From Thiohalomonas denitrificans (GTDB lineage: Bacteria > Pseudomonadota > Gammaproteobacteria > Thiohalomonadales > Thiohalomonadaceae): a DNA stretch of 64,000 nucleotides. The position numbers and the translations under genes are program-made. Within the stretch, counting starts at the first letter, position 1. The number at the start of each line of letters is the position of its first letter. The stretch is from assembly GCA_020725115.1 (NCBI GenBank), contig DYFR01000013.1:1-64000 (forward strand). The letters are read 5' to 3'. The notes under the pieces were generated by a model, which was not told where the DNA came from, made no database searches, and saw only the letters and a program-made list of their open reading frames with translations. Below, piece by piece: positions 49,118 to 61,442 of the stretch.

Positions 49118-49618
49118 ATGACCCCACAAAGTTCCGCCAGCGGAGATACGGCTGCCGAGTTCCAGAAGCTGATCCGTTGCAACGTGGTCGGCCCCCATGG
49201 CGAGAACGGCGTCCGCTTTGTGGCGCTGGAGTGCTTTTCGTTGTGGGAACACATGATGCGCACGCGTCATGCTTTCGAATGCCGCAGCTACTCAGTCTGC
49301 CTGTGGGTGCCGGCGGACGAATTTGAACTCAAGGCCGCCGTGTTTTCCCACGGCGGGACGGTCGAGGCGGTGGGACGGTTCAATTTCTCCATCTTCGACG
49401 ACACCTACCACTACACCTACACCGCCTCCCGCTACGTGCCCGATGTGGACGCCGAACGCTTCCGGCAGGCGATGCTGGCGCATATCCCGGAGGATATCCG
49501 CCGCAGCAACCGCTTCGATCTCGAAGCCGTCCCCGGTTATTGCGTCGAAAAGGAGAACGTCGCCAGCCGTGATAGCCTGGTACTGGACCTGTACCACGGC
49601 CTGCACGACATTTACTGA
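49118..49618 (+). CDS. Uncharacterised soluble protein
   Basis: A 166-aa protein with no signal peptide or membrane segment. Rich in aromatic residues and paired Cys/His (CFSLWEHMMRTRHAFEC, then YSVCLWVPADEF, DDTYHYTYTASRYVPD). No family recognised. GAAGGAG precedes the ATG. Its 3' end overlaps the convergent PCuAC gene by 7 bp. Confidence 0.7.
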   Translation: MTPQSSASGDTAAEFQKLIRCNVVGPHGENGVRFVALECFSLWEHMMRTRHAFECRSYSVCLWVPADEFELKAAVFSHGGTVEAVGRFNFSIFDDTYHYTYTASRYVPDVDAERFRQAMLAHIPEDIRRSNRFDLEAVPGYCVEKENVASRDSLVLDLYHGLHDIY

Positions 49619-50052
49619 TCCAGCGTGCGGCGATCCACGACGGTGAAGTCGACGGTCAGCGCCGCACCGTCCCTGAAGGTCAGGGTGACAGGAATCTTCG
49701 CCCCGGCGCTCATGCCGCGGCTCTTGTACATCATCAGGTGATAGCCGGTTTCCTGGTTGAATGCCAGACTGCCCAGGGGCGGAATTTCAAGCTCGGGCTG
49801 AAATACCATGCGCGCCATCTCGTTAACCACCACGGACTGGTGTATTTCGATGCTTTCCGCGTTGGGACTGAAGGCACCCACCAGGTAGCGGGGCTCCGTA
49901 CCATCGTTGTGCAGCACCATCCACCCCGCCGTCACCGAGAGCATCGGCGGAATTTCCGCAATCCAGGGCCCCTCCACCCGCATCTGCTCTGCCTGCTGTT
50001 CGGCACAGGCGAGCATCAGCAGTGAAATGACAATAAGCACTATTGGGCGCAT
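49612..50052 (-). CDS. PCuAC-type copper chaperone lipoprotein
   Basis: A 146-aa lipoprotein (lipobox MLAC at the end of the signal sequence). The DUF461/PCuAC fold has its Cu(I) ligands: His and Met in IHQSVVVNEMARM and His-Met in GYHLMMYKSRG. Periplasmic copper delivery to cytochrome oxidase CuA is the family role. The start is the ATG at 50052 (MRPIVLIVISLLMLAC) behind GGGAGAG; an upstream ATG at 50106 is also open. Confidence 0.87.
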   Translation of the reverse strand: MRPIVLIVISLLMLACAEQQAEQMRVEGPWIAEIPPMLSVTAGWMVLHNDGTEPRYLVGAFSPNAESIEIHQSVVVNEMARMVFQPELEIPPLGSLAFNQETGYHLMMYKSRGMSAGAKIPVTLTFRDGAALTVDFTVVDRRTLDQ

Positions 50053-50188
50053 CAGATTCCACTCTCCCACTACAACCGGCATGAAGTGCCGATCATTGTG
50101 CCGCATGCTCCTGCACAGGGAAAGCTTGCCGGGCCAATGTCGCCACGCGGACTGCGCACAAGCCGTCCGTCCGCATCACGACGGCATG

Positions 50189-50212
50189 GAAAAGGGGCTT
50201 GCGCCCCTTTTT

Positions 50213-50214
<2 letters not shown>
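50189..50214. terminator. Bidirectional rho-independent terminator after nifJ
   Basis: The hairpin GGGGC-TTGC-GCCCC (50194-50207), flanked by A-runs and T-runs on both sides, lies directly next to the nifJ stop codon on the minus strand. This is the clearest classical terminator in the window. Confidence 0.85.
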
Positions 50215-53794
<3,580 letters not shown>

Positions 53795-53811
53795 GTTGTT
53801 TCCACTAATCC

Positions 53812-53998
53812 TCAGTCCGCGAATGAACGCGGATATTTAACCTAAAAACCTTAGTCCGCAAATTAACGCAAATGGACGCAAATATTCAGGGTGTTACGCA
53901 GGTGCGCCACACACCCGATGGGTAGAGCGGTGCGACTGGTTAACGGCTGGATCCTTCGCCTTTATTTGCGTCCATTTGCGTTCATTTGCGGACTCAAT
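53812..53998. repeat. Outer-arm type C element with different core (copy C4)
   Basis: The left arms (53816-53835 and 53854-53884) and right arm (53962-53993) are 10-bp units of GCAAATTAAC/GCGAATGAAC type. The GCCAAG middle arms and E/F core are absent; the 75-bp core holds CACACCCGATGGGTAG. It separates the GltD-like gene from nifJ. Confidence 0.8.
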
Positions 53999-54025
53999 GC
54001 CTTTTCGATGCAACAGGCAGGGATT

Positions 54026-55660
54026 TCAGCGCGCAGCCGTCTCGGCAATCATCTCGATGGCGTGGCACGGGCACTGTTCGGCACAGGTGCCGCAGCCGGT
54101 GCAGCGGGCATAGTCGTAACGATACTTCTTGCCCGGCCCGAGCTTGATGATGGCGTCCTCGGGGCAGGAGCCGTAGCAGCCGTCGCACTCGAAGCAGTTG
54201 CCGCAGGACAGGCAGCGCTTGGCCTCGTACACCGCATCGTGTTCGCTGATGCCCTGCAGGATCTCCTCGAAGCCGCCGAGGCGCTGCGCCAGCGGCAGAT
54301 GCGCCTGCTCCACCTGCGGCGCCTGGGTGCGATACCACAGCTGCAACGCCTCGTGATTGACGATGGGATGCTTGGGATGGGGGCGGTAGGTCTCGCCGCG
54401 CAGCCAGGCATCGATGTGGCGCGCGGCCTTCTTGCCGTGGCCGGTGGCGATGGTCACCGAACGCTCGGACGGCACCATGTCGCCGCCGGCGAAGATGCCG
54501 TCGGCGCCGGTCATCATGGCGGCGTTGACGATCACCGTGCCGTCGGCCTTGAACTCGATGCCGGGGATGCGACCGAGGAAGCCGGTGTCGGTCTCCTGGC
54601 CCACGGCGAGGATCAGCGAGTCGGCCTCCAGCTTCTCGAAGCGGCCGGTGGGACGCGGACGGCCCTTGTCGTCCAGCTCCATGATCTCCACCTCGATGGT
54701 GGAACCGTCGATCTCCTTGATGGAGCGCAGCCAGTTGAACTTGACGCCCTCTTCCAGCGCCTCGTCGGCCTCGAAGTCGTGGGCGGCCATGTTGGCGCGG
54801 TCGCGGCGGTAGATGATCATCGCCTCGTCCACACCCATGCGCTTGGCCACGCGCGCCGCGTCCATCGCCGTGTTGCCGCCGCCGTAGATGGCGACACGGC
54901 GGCCGAGGGTGACCTTCTCGCCCTGCTCCACGCTCTTGAGGAAGGACACCGCATCCATCATGCCGCGCGCATCGCGCGCCGGGATGTCGATCTTCTTGGA
55001 GATGTGCGCGCCCACGGCGACGAATACCGCATCGAAGTTGCCGGCGGTCTTCTCGCCCAGCACGTCATCGACGCGGTAGTTGAGGCGGATCTTCACGCCC
55101 ATGTCCTCGACGCGCCTGATCTCGGCCTCCAGCTCGGCACGCGGCATGCGGTAGGCCGGGATACCGAAATGGATCATGCCGCCGGCCACCGGGCCGGCCT
55201 CGTAGATCTCCACCGTGTGGCCGAGGCGGGTCAGGTGGTAGGCCGCCGACAGGCCGCTGGGGCCGCCGCCGATGACCAGCACGCGCTTGCCGCCCGGGCG
55301 CGGCGTGTACTGGGGCTTCCAGCCCTGCTCCATCGCCAGATCGCCGAGGAAACGCTCGACGGCGTGAATGCTCACTTCCTGGTCGGTGTAGGCGCGGTTG
55401 CAGGAGGTTTCGCAGGGGTGATAGCAGACGCGGCCATGGATGGCCGGGAACGGATTGTTCTCGATCAGGGTCTGCCAGGCCTCCTCATAGCGGCCGGCCT
55501 GGGCCAGCGCCAGCCAGGCCTGGATGTCCTCGCCGGCGGGGCAGGCGTTGTTGCAGGGCGGCAGGAAATCCATGTAAACCGGGCGGCGCGAACGCGCTGC
55601 ACCCGTGCCCTTGCCGAACTTGTCCGGGTCCAGGCGTGCAGTCATATCCTTGGAGTTCAT
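54026..55660 (-). CDS. GltD-like NAD(P)H/FAD oxidoreductase with C-terminal ferredoxin domain
   Basis: A 544-aa relative of the glutamate synthase small subunit. N-terminal Fe-S helical domain (PPCNNACPAGEDIQAWL, GRVCYHPCETSCNR), FAD-binding VIGGGPSGLSAAYHL, NAD(P)-binding AIYGGGNTAMDAARVAKR, then two C-terminal 4Fe-4S motifs (CLSCGNCFEC/GSCPEDA and CTGCGTCAEQCP). No gltB is near. Its position ahead of nifJ suggests electron exchange between NAD(P)H and the NifJ ferredoxin pool; that is inference. Confidence 0.88.
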   Translation of the reverse strand: MNSKDMTARLDPDKFGKGTGAARSRRPVYMDFLPPCNNACPAGEDIQAWLALAQAGRYEEAWQTLIENNPFPAIHGRVCYHPCETSCNRAYTDQEVSIHAVERFLGDLAMEQGWKPQYTPRPGGKRVLVIGGGPSGLSAAYHLTRLGHTVEIYEAGPVAGGMIHFGIPAYRMPRAELEAEIRRVEDMGVKIRLNYRVDDVLGEKTAGNFDAVFVAVGAHISKKIDIPARDARGMMDAVSFLKSVEQGEKVTLGRRVAIYGGGNTAMDAARVAKRMGVDEAMIIYRRDRANMAAHDFEADEALEEGVKFNWLRSIKEIDGSTIEVEIMELDDKGRPRPTGRFEKLEADSLILAVGQETDTGFLGRIPGIEFKADGTVIVNAAMMTGADGIFAGGDMVPSERSVTIATGHGKKAARHIDAWLRGETYRPHPKHPIVNHEALQLWYRTQAPQVEQAHLPLAQRLGGFEEILQGISEHDAVYEAKRCLSCGNCFECDGCYGSCPEDAIIKLGPGKKYRYDYARCTGCGTCAEQCPCHAIEMIAETAAR

Positions 55661-55728
55661 TGAGTTTTCTATATCTCTCAGTCAGTTAGCCAAAAACACC
55701 CGGCCAGGGAAGCGCAAAAATGGGGGGC

Positions 55729-55781
55729 ATTGTACCTGACTCACGAAGAACCAATACTAAGTATTAAAAAATACAATACTT
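55729..55781 (-). promoter_or_regulatory. Putative operator-promoter of the GltD-like/nifJ genes
   Basis: Three AATACT/AGTATT half-sites: the palindrome AATACTAAGTATT (55753-55765) and a further inverted half (55775-55781). On the minus strand a TACAAT -10 (55729-55734) lies so that the operator overlaps the -35 region. About 70 bp to the start codon. The regulator is unknown. Confidence 0.45.
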
Positions 55782-55810
55782 GATTCACCTATCGAACAAC
55801 GGCCGGGCTG

Positions 55811-56569
55811 TCAGCCTGAAGCGGCAGTGAGACGGCGGATGCGGTAATTGAGCCGGCAACTGCGGCGGGAGGGATCGAGTGCCGGAAAGGCGACCAGCTG
55901 GCGGCGCAGCTGGGCAGTGACGGTGGGCTGACGCAGAAAGGCGCCAACGGCATTGGCGTATAGCGGCGAGGTGAGCCTGAAGGCCGCGGGGTAGCGGCTG
56001 CGGATACGCTGATCATGAAACCAGGCGCAGGCCTGCAGCTCCCCGAGCGAACCGAAATTGGTCACCAGCAGACCCGTCGGTGCGAGCAGCTTGTCCAGCT
56101 GACGCAACCAGTGTCTGTCCGCCGCCACCGCCCGTTGCGGCTCGCCGCCGCTATCGCCGAACAGGTCGTCAACGATCATGTCGAAGGGGGCGCCGCGATA
56201 TTCACGCACCCAGCGCAAGGCGTCGGCCTCATGCAGCGTGACGTTACGCGCCGCCACACCAAACCAGCGTCTGGCCACCGCCAGGTGCACCGGATTCAGC
56301 TCCACACCGACGATTGCCGACGGCGCGAGGAAATGGTTCAGCTGCCGGATCACCGCGCCGCCCCCCACTCCCAGCATCAGCACCCGCCGCACCGCCTGCG
56401 GCGCGAAGAAGGCCGGCAGCATCAGCAGATCCCACAGGCTGCCGCTCACCGGCTGGTGCGGATTGTACTGGCTGTGAAACACCCCATTGGTATACAGCCG
56501 TACCGAATTGCCGGCGCTGCGCACCTCATAGCGGGTAGCGCCATCCTGTTTGCACCAGAGCAGGGCCAA
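55811..56569 (-). CDS. Spermidine synthase-like methyltransferase-fold protein
   Basis: A 252-aa Rossmann-fold protein. GVGGGAVIRQL and VGVELNPVHLAVARRWF form the nucleoside-binding site; FDMIVDDLFGDSGGEP follows the polyamine synthase pattern. The N-terminal domain is short and the catalytic DxxDP-like Asp region is altered (DDLFGD), so polyamine synthesis is doubtful. Better called a SAM/dcSAM-dependent transferase of unknown substrate. Confidence 0.75.
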   Translation of the reverse strand: MALLWCKQDGATRYEVRSAGNSVRLYTNGVFHSQYNPHQPVSGSLWDLLMLPAFFAPQAVRRVLMLGVGGGAVIRQLNHFLAPSAIVGVELNPVHLAVARRWFGVAARNVTLHEADALRWVREYRGAPFDMIVDDLFGDSGGEPQRAVAADRHWLRQLDKLLAPTGLLVTNFGSLGELQACAWFHDQRIRSRYPAAFRLTSPLYANAVGAFLRQPTVTAQLRRQLVAFPALDPSRRSCRLNYRIRRLTAASG

Positions 56570-56592
56570 GGGAATGAAACCAGCGAAGGGGG

Positions 56593-57171
56593 TTAACCCG
56601 ACTTCTTCACAAACTTCGTCAGGATCACGATCTGCTGTCCCTCGACGCGGCCCTCGATCTGTTCGGGATTGTCCGCCACCAGCGAGATACCGCGCACGGC
56701 GGTGCCGCGCTTGGCGGTAAAGTTGGCGCCTTTCACGTCCAGATCCTTGATCAGCGTGACCGTATCGCCCGCGGCCAGCACCGCACCGTGGGCATCCACA
56801 TGCTGCACGGCGTGTTCATCGCTACCCTCTGCGCCGGCTTCAGCCCAGGCGCGGGTTTCGTCGTCCAGATACAGCATGTCGAGTAGCGCCTGCGGCCAAC
56901 CCTCGGCACTGAGCCGCGTCAGCATGCGCCAGGCCATCACCTGCACCGCCGGCACCTGGCTCCACATGCTGTCGTTAAGACAACGCCAGTGATTGGCGTC
57001 AACCTGATCCGGGTTTTCGATCTGCCCGCGGCAGGTCTGACACACCAGCAAGCTCTGTTCGGCACTGCCATCTGAAGCAGGCGGAACCTCATACACGCCC
57101 AGTCCATCGGTGGCTCCACACAATTCACACGTGGAACCGCTGCGCGCATGCAATGCCTGTTCAGTCGTCAT
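56593..57171 (-). CDS. PhnA/YjdM family zinc-ribbon protein
   Basis: A 192-aa protein. Zinc-ribbon N-terminus with CELCG and CQTC, a middle helix, and the typical C-terminal domain DTVTLIKDLDVKGANFTAKRG to ILTKFVKKSG. Homologous to YjdM (formerly PhnA), which is not essential for phosphonate use; function unknown. The start at 57171 is behind GGAGACGAGA. Confidence 0.88.
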   Translation of the reverse strand: MTTEQALHARSGSTCELCGATDGLGVYEVPPASDGSAEQSLLVCQTCRGQIENPDQVDANHWRCLNDSMWSQVPAVQVMAWRMLTRLSAEGWPQALLDMLYLDDETRAWAEAGAEGSDEHAVQHVDAHGAVLAAGDTVTLIKDLDVKGANFTAKRGTAVRGISLVADNPEQIEGRVEGQQIVILTKFVKKSG

Positions 57172-57234
57172 TCTCGTCTCCGGTTTACAGGCGCAGATTA
57201 TGCCGCATTCGACACGGCCGGTGCGCCCAGGCAA

Positions 57235-57858
57235 TCACTGCAGCGCGCCGCTACGGCGCAGTTTTTCCAGCACAGCCTCGGCGATGAGCCGATAGCCGGC
57301 AGCATTGGGATGAATCTGATCGGACTTGAGTGCGTTGTCGGAGAGAACCGCGGGAATGATATCCGCCTCCAGCGGCAGCTGCATGCGCTCGGCCAGATCG
57401 TAGTACAGCGCTGCACTCTCCAACCCGAAGATGGCGGGGCGGGGCACACCCAGCAAAAGCACCGGCACACCCTGCGCACGGCTGACAGCCGCCATCTGCT
57501 CCAGATTGCGCGCAATCTCCGCGGTATCTTTCTTGCGCAGCATGTCATTGCCGCCCAGGCACAGAATCAGCAGCTGCGGCCGGTACTCTTGCAGGGTGTC
57601 GGTGAGCCGCTCCAGTCCGCCGGCCGTCAGCTCGCCCGGCACCCCGGCATTGACCACGCGCCGCCCGCTCAGCTGCTCCAGGATCGCCGGGTAGCTCTGC
57701 TCCGGCCCCACACCGGAGCCGTAGGTAAGACTGTCGCCGAAGGCAAGGATCACCGCATCCTGTGCCAGCGGCGGCAGCAAGCGCGGCTCCGGTGCGCACC
57801 CGGCAAGGGCGAGCAACAACAGGATGAGACAGCAGGTCTGGTGTATTGAACGATGCAT
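57235..57858 (-). CDS. GDSL-family esterase lipoprotein (TesA/arylesterase-like)
   Basis: A 207-aa SGNH hydrolase. Lipobox LAGC in the signal sequence, block I FGDSLTYGSG with the catalytic Ser, block III GGNDM, block V DQIHPNAAGY with the catalytic Asp-His. Similar to multifunctional thioesterase I/arylesterase, here membrane-tethered. A GTG at 57864 is an alternative start. Confidence 0.88.
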   Translation of the reverse strand: MHRSIHQTCCLILLLLALAGCAPEPRLLPPLAQDAVILAFGDSLTYGSGVGPEQSYPAILEQLSGRRVVNAGVPGELTAGGLERLTDTLQEYRPQLLILCLGGNDMLRKKDTAEIARNLEQMAAVSRAQGVPVLLLGVPRPAIFGLESAALYYDLAERMQLPLEADIIPAVLSDNALKSDQIHPNAAGYRLIAEAVLEKLRRSGALQ

Positions 57859-58051
57859 CGGCACAGTTTATCAGGCGCTCGAACCTGTGGCCCATCACCT
57901 GGGCACGGCACAGCCTTTATTCTCGCCGAACCGTATCACCCGGCTCCCGACGGCGCTAAAATGCCGCCACGGCATGCATATGCATCGATGCCCCATCCCG
58001 CCAATCCCACACGCCGACACCTCGAACAGCCATCCACACACGCTCATTGCC

Positions 58052-58909
58052 ATGAAAATTCCGAAACGAATCCAGCCTCTGGTCGACGATGGCCTGGTGG
58101 ACGAGGTGATCCGCCCGCTGATGAGCGGCAAGGAGGCCGCCGTCTACGTGGTACGCTGCGGCGCCGAGATCCGCTGCGCCAAGGTCTACAAGGAAGCCGA
58201 CAAGCGCAGCTTCAAACAGGCCGTGCAATACCAGGAGGGCCGCAAGGTACGCAACAGCCGCCGCGCCCGTGCCATGGAGAAGGGTTCGCGTTTCGGCCGC
58301 AGCCAGCAGGAAGAGGCCTGGCAGAATGCCGAGGTGGATGCTCTCTACCGCCTGGCCGATGCCGGCGTGCGCGTGCCGAAGCCTTACGGCTGCTTCGAGG
58401 GTGTGCTGCTGATGGAGCTGATCACCGACGAGCTGGGCGAAGTGGCGCCACGCCTGAATGATGTGTCCATGTCCGCCGAACAGGCGCGGGAAGACCATGC
58501 CGTCATGATGCAATACGTGATGCGCATGCTCTGCGCCGGGCTGGTGCACGGCGACCTGTCGGAGTTCAATGTGCTGGTGGATGAAGACGGCCCGGTGATC
58601 ATCGACCTGCCGCAGGCGGTGGACGCCGCCGGCAACAACCACGCCGAATGGATGCTGGCGCGGGATGTGGACAGCATCACCACCTACTACGCCCAGTACG
58701 CCCCCGAGTTGCTGGGCAGCAAGTACGCCAAGGAAATCTGGGCGCTGTACAAGAATGGTGAACTGCACCCCGAGTTCGAACTGACCGGCCAGTTTGCGGA
58801 AACCACCCGGAAGGCCGATGTAAACAGGGTGCTGCAAGTGATCGAGGCTGCCGCTGCCGAAGAACAGGAACGGCAAAGACGACGGCTCAATGCGGAAGAA
58901 ACGGGTTGA
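58052..58909 (+). CDS. RIO1-family serine protein kinase
   Basis: A 285-aa atypical kinase. N-terminal PLMSGKEAAVYVVRCG (flexible P-loop and following Lys in CAKVYK), catalytic loop LVHGDLSEFNVLV, metal-binding IIDLPQAVD (DLP in place of the usual DFP). The usual bacterial RIO length; substrate unknown, with ribosome-related roles only shown for archaeal/eukaryotic relatives. The start at 58052 is by homology; the open frame extends 228 bp upstream. Confidence 0.9.
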   Translation: MKIPKRIQPLVDDGLVDEVIRPLMSGKEAAVYVVRCGAEIRCAKVYKEADKRSFKQAVQYQEGRKVRNSRRARAMEKGSRFGRSQQEEAWQNAEVDALYRLADAGVRVPKPYGCFEGVLLMELITDELGEVAPRLNDVSMSAEQAREDHAVMMQYVMRMLCAGLVHGDLSEFNVLVDEDGPVIIDLPQAVDAAGNNHAEWMLARDVDSITTYYAQYAPELLGSKYAKEIWALYKNGELHPEFELTGQFAETTRKADVNRVLQVIEAAAAEEQERQRRRLNAEETG

Positions 58910-58977
58910 TCCGCAGGCATGCAGCAAAACCGGGTGTGTCAGAAATTCAGCACCTCACCGCCACACAGGGAAATGTC

Positions 58978-59340
58978 ATGAACACCTCTGAAACCATTTC
59001 TGTACGTTTGTCTGCCGCAGTGCTCCTGCTGTCCTTGACCGCCTGCTCGCCTCACCCCGCCACGGGAAACTGGACGACGGCCATAGACCCCGACAACGGC
59101 TTCAACCGGCTGGATATCACCTTCGAAGGCCATGCCCTCCTTTTCGAGGCCGGAGAGAAGGAAGCCGGAAGACGCTGCTTCTGGGCCGGCGAAAGCGCAC
59201 AGGCCATCGCCATGACCTGCAAACCGGCCTTCGACACCAGCATCGAAGAACGTTATCGCCTGACCATCGACACCGACGACACGGCAACCCTCATGCGGGA
59301 TGGCAGGATGGCAGCACGTTTCTCGCGACAGCCGCGCTAA
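58978..59340 (+). CDS. Small lipoprotein
   Basis: A 120-aa protein with a lipoprotein signal (lipobox LTAC, then SPHPATGNW). The body of about 90 residues is beta-rich (GFNRLDITFEGHALLFEAG, RYRLTIDTDDTATLMRDG) with two Cys that may pair. No family recognised; reminiscent of small lipocalin-like or DUF proteins. AGGGAA precedes the ATG. Confidence 0.7.
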   Translation: MNTSETISVRLSAAVLLLSLTACSPHPATGNWTTAIDPDNGFNRLDITFEGHALLFEAGEKEAGRRCFWAGESAQAIAMTCKPAFDTSIEERYRLTIDTDDTATLMRDGRMAARFSRQPR

Positions 59341-59462
59341 ATCTCATGCCACGCACCCGGCAGGTGCCGGATTTGACTGCCAGCCCGCCAGTCCCGGCGT
59401 GTTCAGACCTGTTAAGCTGTGCATCAAGGCCCTCCCCGAAAGCGACGGCACCTGAGAAAACC

Positions 59463-61391
59463 ATGCATCCCCTTCGCATCCTGATCACCGTCATTGCGGC
59501 GCTGCTCTGCACCGGCCCCGTGGCTGCTTCAACGACCGCTCTGGAACAGCGCCAGCATTTCCTCGATGCACGCGCCGCCCTTGCCAAAGGTGACGCGGCG
59601 CAGTTCCAGCAATTGAGCGAGGGGCTACGCGATTATCCGCTCCACCCCTATCTCGTGGCCTGGCAGATGGCGCGGCAGCGCGTGCTCGCTCCGAACCAGG
59701 TGAGGGAATTTCTCGACCGCCACGGCCACACGCCGTTCACCCTGCCGGTACGCGAGCAGTGGCTGCGCCAGCTGGCCCATGCCGGGCGCTGGAACGAATA
59801 CCTGGCCGACTACCGGCCGAGCAGCCGCGGCGAATTGCGCTGCAACTATCACTACGCCCAGCTGCGCAGCGGCAATGCGGACGCCGCCTGGGCGGGCGCC
59901 CGCGTACTGTGGCTCAGTGCCAACCGCCAGGAGGCCACCTGCAACCGCCTGTTCGAGGCATGGGAACAGGCCGGCGGCCTGACTGCCGGGTTGCGCCGCC
60001 AGCGCCTCGACCTGATCCTGCGCGACGGCAACATGGCCTTTGCCAGACAGATCGCCGCCGGCCTGCCCGAAGAAGAGCGCAGCCGCGTCGCGCTGTGGGA
60101 AAAGATTCACCACTACCCCGCCCTCATCACCAGTAACGAACAGCTGCAGGACGACAACACCAACACGCATGAGATCATCAGCTATGGTCTGCAACGCCTC
60201 GCCCGCCGCGACGTGCAGGAAACCATCCGGCTGTGGCGCAAGGTGGAAGAACGTTATGCCTTCACACCGCAACAGCGTGCCGGCATTCTCAACGCCGTCA
60301 CCCTGCGCCTGGCCCTCAGCGGTGACATCACCGCCCTCGACTGGTACCGGCAGATCCCCGCCGCCGAGGTGGACGGCAACGTGCGCCAGTTTGCGATCCG
60401 CGTCGCCCTGCGCCACCAGCGCTGGCAGGACGTGCTCGATGCACTGCGCACGCTGCCGGAGGACGAAGCGGCGGGCGAGGAGTGGCAATACTGGGCTGCG
60501 CGCAGCCTGGAGGCGCTGGAAGAAACAGATACGGCGATGACGCACTACCACGCCATCGCCGACAACAGCAGCTACTACGGCTTTCTCGCCGCCGACCGCC
60601 TCGACCTCGGCTACAACCTGAGCCACGCCCCGGTCGCCGTCGACGACCTGACCCTGGCCAAGCTGCAACAGCAACCGGCGATGCAGCGCGCCTACGAATT
60701 CCTGCAACTCAACCTCGTGGAAGAGGCGCGGCGCGAATGGGAAAACGCCATCGCCGCAATGCAGTCGAACGAACGCCTCGCCGCCGGCAAGCTGGCCAAT
60801 AACTGGGGCTGGCACGACCGCGCCGCCCTCACCCTGGCCAGGGCCGACCACTTCGGCGACCTGGAAATCCGCTTCCCTCTGGCCTACAGCGAGCTGATGA
60901 TGAAGGAGGCCGAGAGCAACACGCTGGATCCGGCCTGGATCATGGCGGTGGCGCGACAGGAAAGCGTGATGATGCCCGATGCACGCTCACCGGCCGGCGC
61001 CCTCGGCCTGATGCAGCTGATGCCGGCCACCGGACGCAAGCTCGCCCAGCAGATGAAGAGCGGTATCAGCGACCTGCGACAACTGCTGCATCCCGAACTG
61101 AACATCCGCCTCGGCAGCTACTACCTGCGCCAGCTCGACCGGCAGTTCGACGGCCACGCCGCCCTCGCCACCGCCGCCTACAACGCCGGCCCCAGGCGCG
61201 TGCGGCAATGGACTCCGACCGAAAGCATCGCAGCCGATATCTGGATCGACACCATCCCCTACGCCGAAACGCGCCAGTACGTGCGCCGCGTCCTGGCCTA
61301 CAGCGTGTTTTACGACCAGCGGCTGGAGAAACCCGTGATCAGGCTGCGCGAACGCATGCCCGTGGTGCAGAAGGAAGTGCCGAAGGGCTAA
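59463..61391 (+). CDS. slt: Soluble lytic murein transglycosylase
   Basis: A 642-aa periplasmic enzyme with a signal peptide (MHPLRILITVIAALLCTGPVAAS), a superhelical U/L domain and C-terminal SLT domain. The catalytic Glu 500 is in MAVARQESVMMPDA, then GALGLMQLMPATG and AYNAGPRRVRQW. It cleaves peptidoglycan to 1,6-anhydromuropeptides. The start at 59463 begins the signal peptide; the frame is open to 59346. Confidence 0.94.
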   Translation: MHPLRILITVIAALLCTGPVAASTTALEQRQHFLDARAALAKGDAAQFQQLSEGLRDYPLHPYLVAWQMARQRVLAPNQVREFLDRHGHTPFTLPVREQWLRQLAHAGRWNEYLADYRPSSRGELRCNYHYAQLRSGNADAAWAGARVLWLSANRQEATCNRLFEAWEQAGGLTAGLRRQRLDLILRDGNMAFARQIAAGLPEEERSRVALWEKIHHYPALITSNEQLQDDNTNTHEIISYGLQRLARRDVQETIRLWRKVEERYAFTPQQRAGILNAVTLRLALSGDITALDWYRQIPAAEVDGNVRQFAIRVALRHQRWQDVLDALRTLPEDEAAGEEWQYWAARSLEALEETDTAMTHYHAIADNSSYYGFLAADRLDLGYNLSHAPVAVDDLTLAKLQQQPAMQRAYEFLQLNLVEEARREWENAIAAMQSNERLAAGKLANNWGWHDRAALTLARADHFGDLEIRFPLAYSELMMKEAESNTLDPAWIMAVARQESVMMPDARSPAGALGLMQLMPATGRKLAQQMKSGISDLRQLLHPELNIRLGSYYLRQLDRQFDGHAALATAAYNAGPRRVRQWTPTESIAADIWIDTIPYAETRQYVRRVLAYSVFYDQRLEKPVIRLRERMPVVQKEVPKG

Positions 61392-61410
61392 TGGAGAGTC
61401 AGCCCTTCGG
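61380..61410 (+). terminator. Hairpin over the slt stop codon
   Basis: Perfect 10-bp arms CCGAAGGGCT (61380-61389) and AGCCCTTCGG (61401-61410) around an 11-nt loop holding the slt TAA end. No T-run follows. It lies between convergent slt and the chemoreceptor gene, so it may end slt transcripts. Confidence 0.5.
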
Positions 61411-61442
61411 GGCAAGACATGGCGGAAGCAGGAATTTAATGA

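Noticed and set aside
55811..56569. True spermidine synthase
   Set aside because: Active-site Asp pattern is altered and the N-terminal domain is short; kept as spermidine-synthase-like only.
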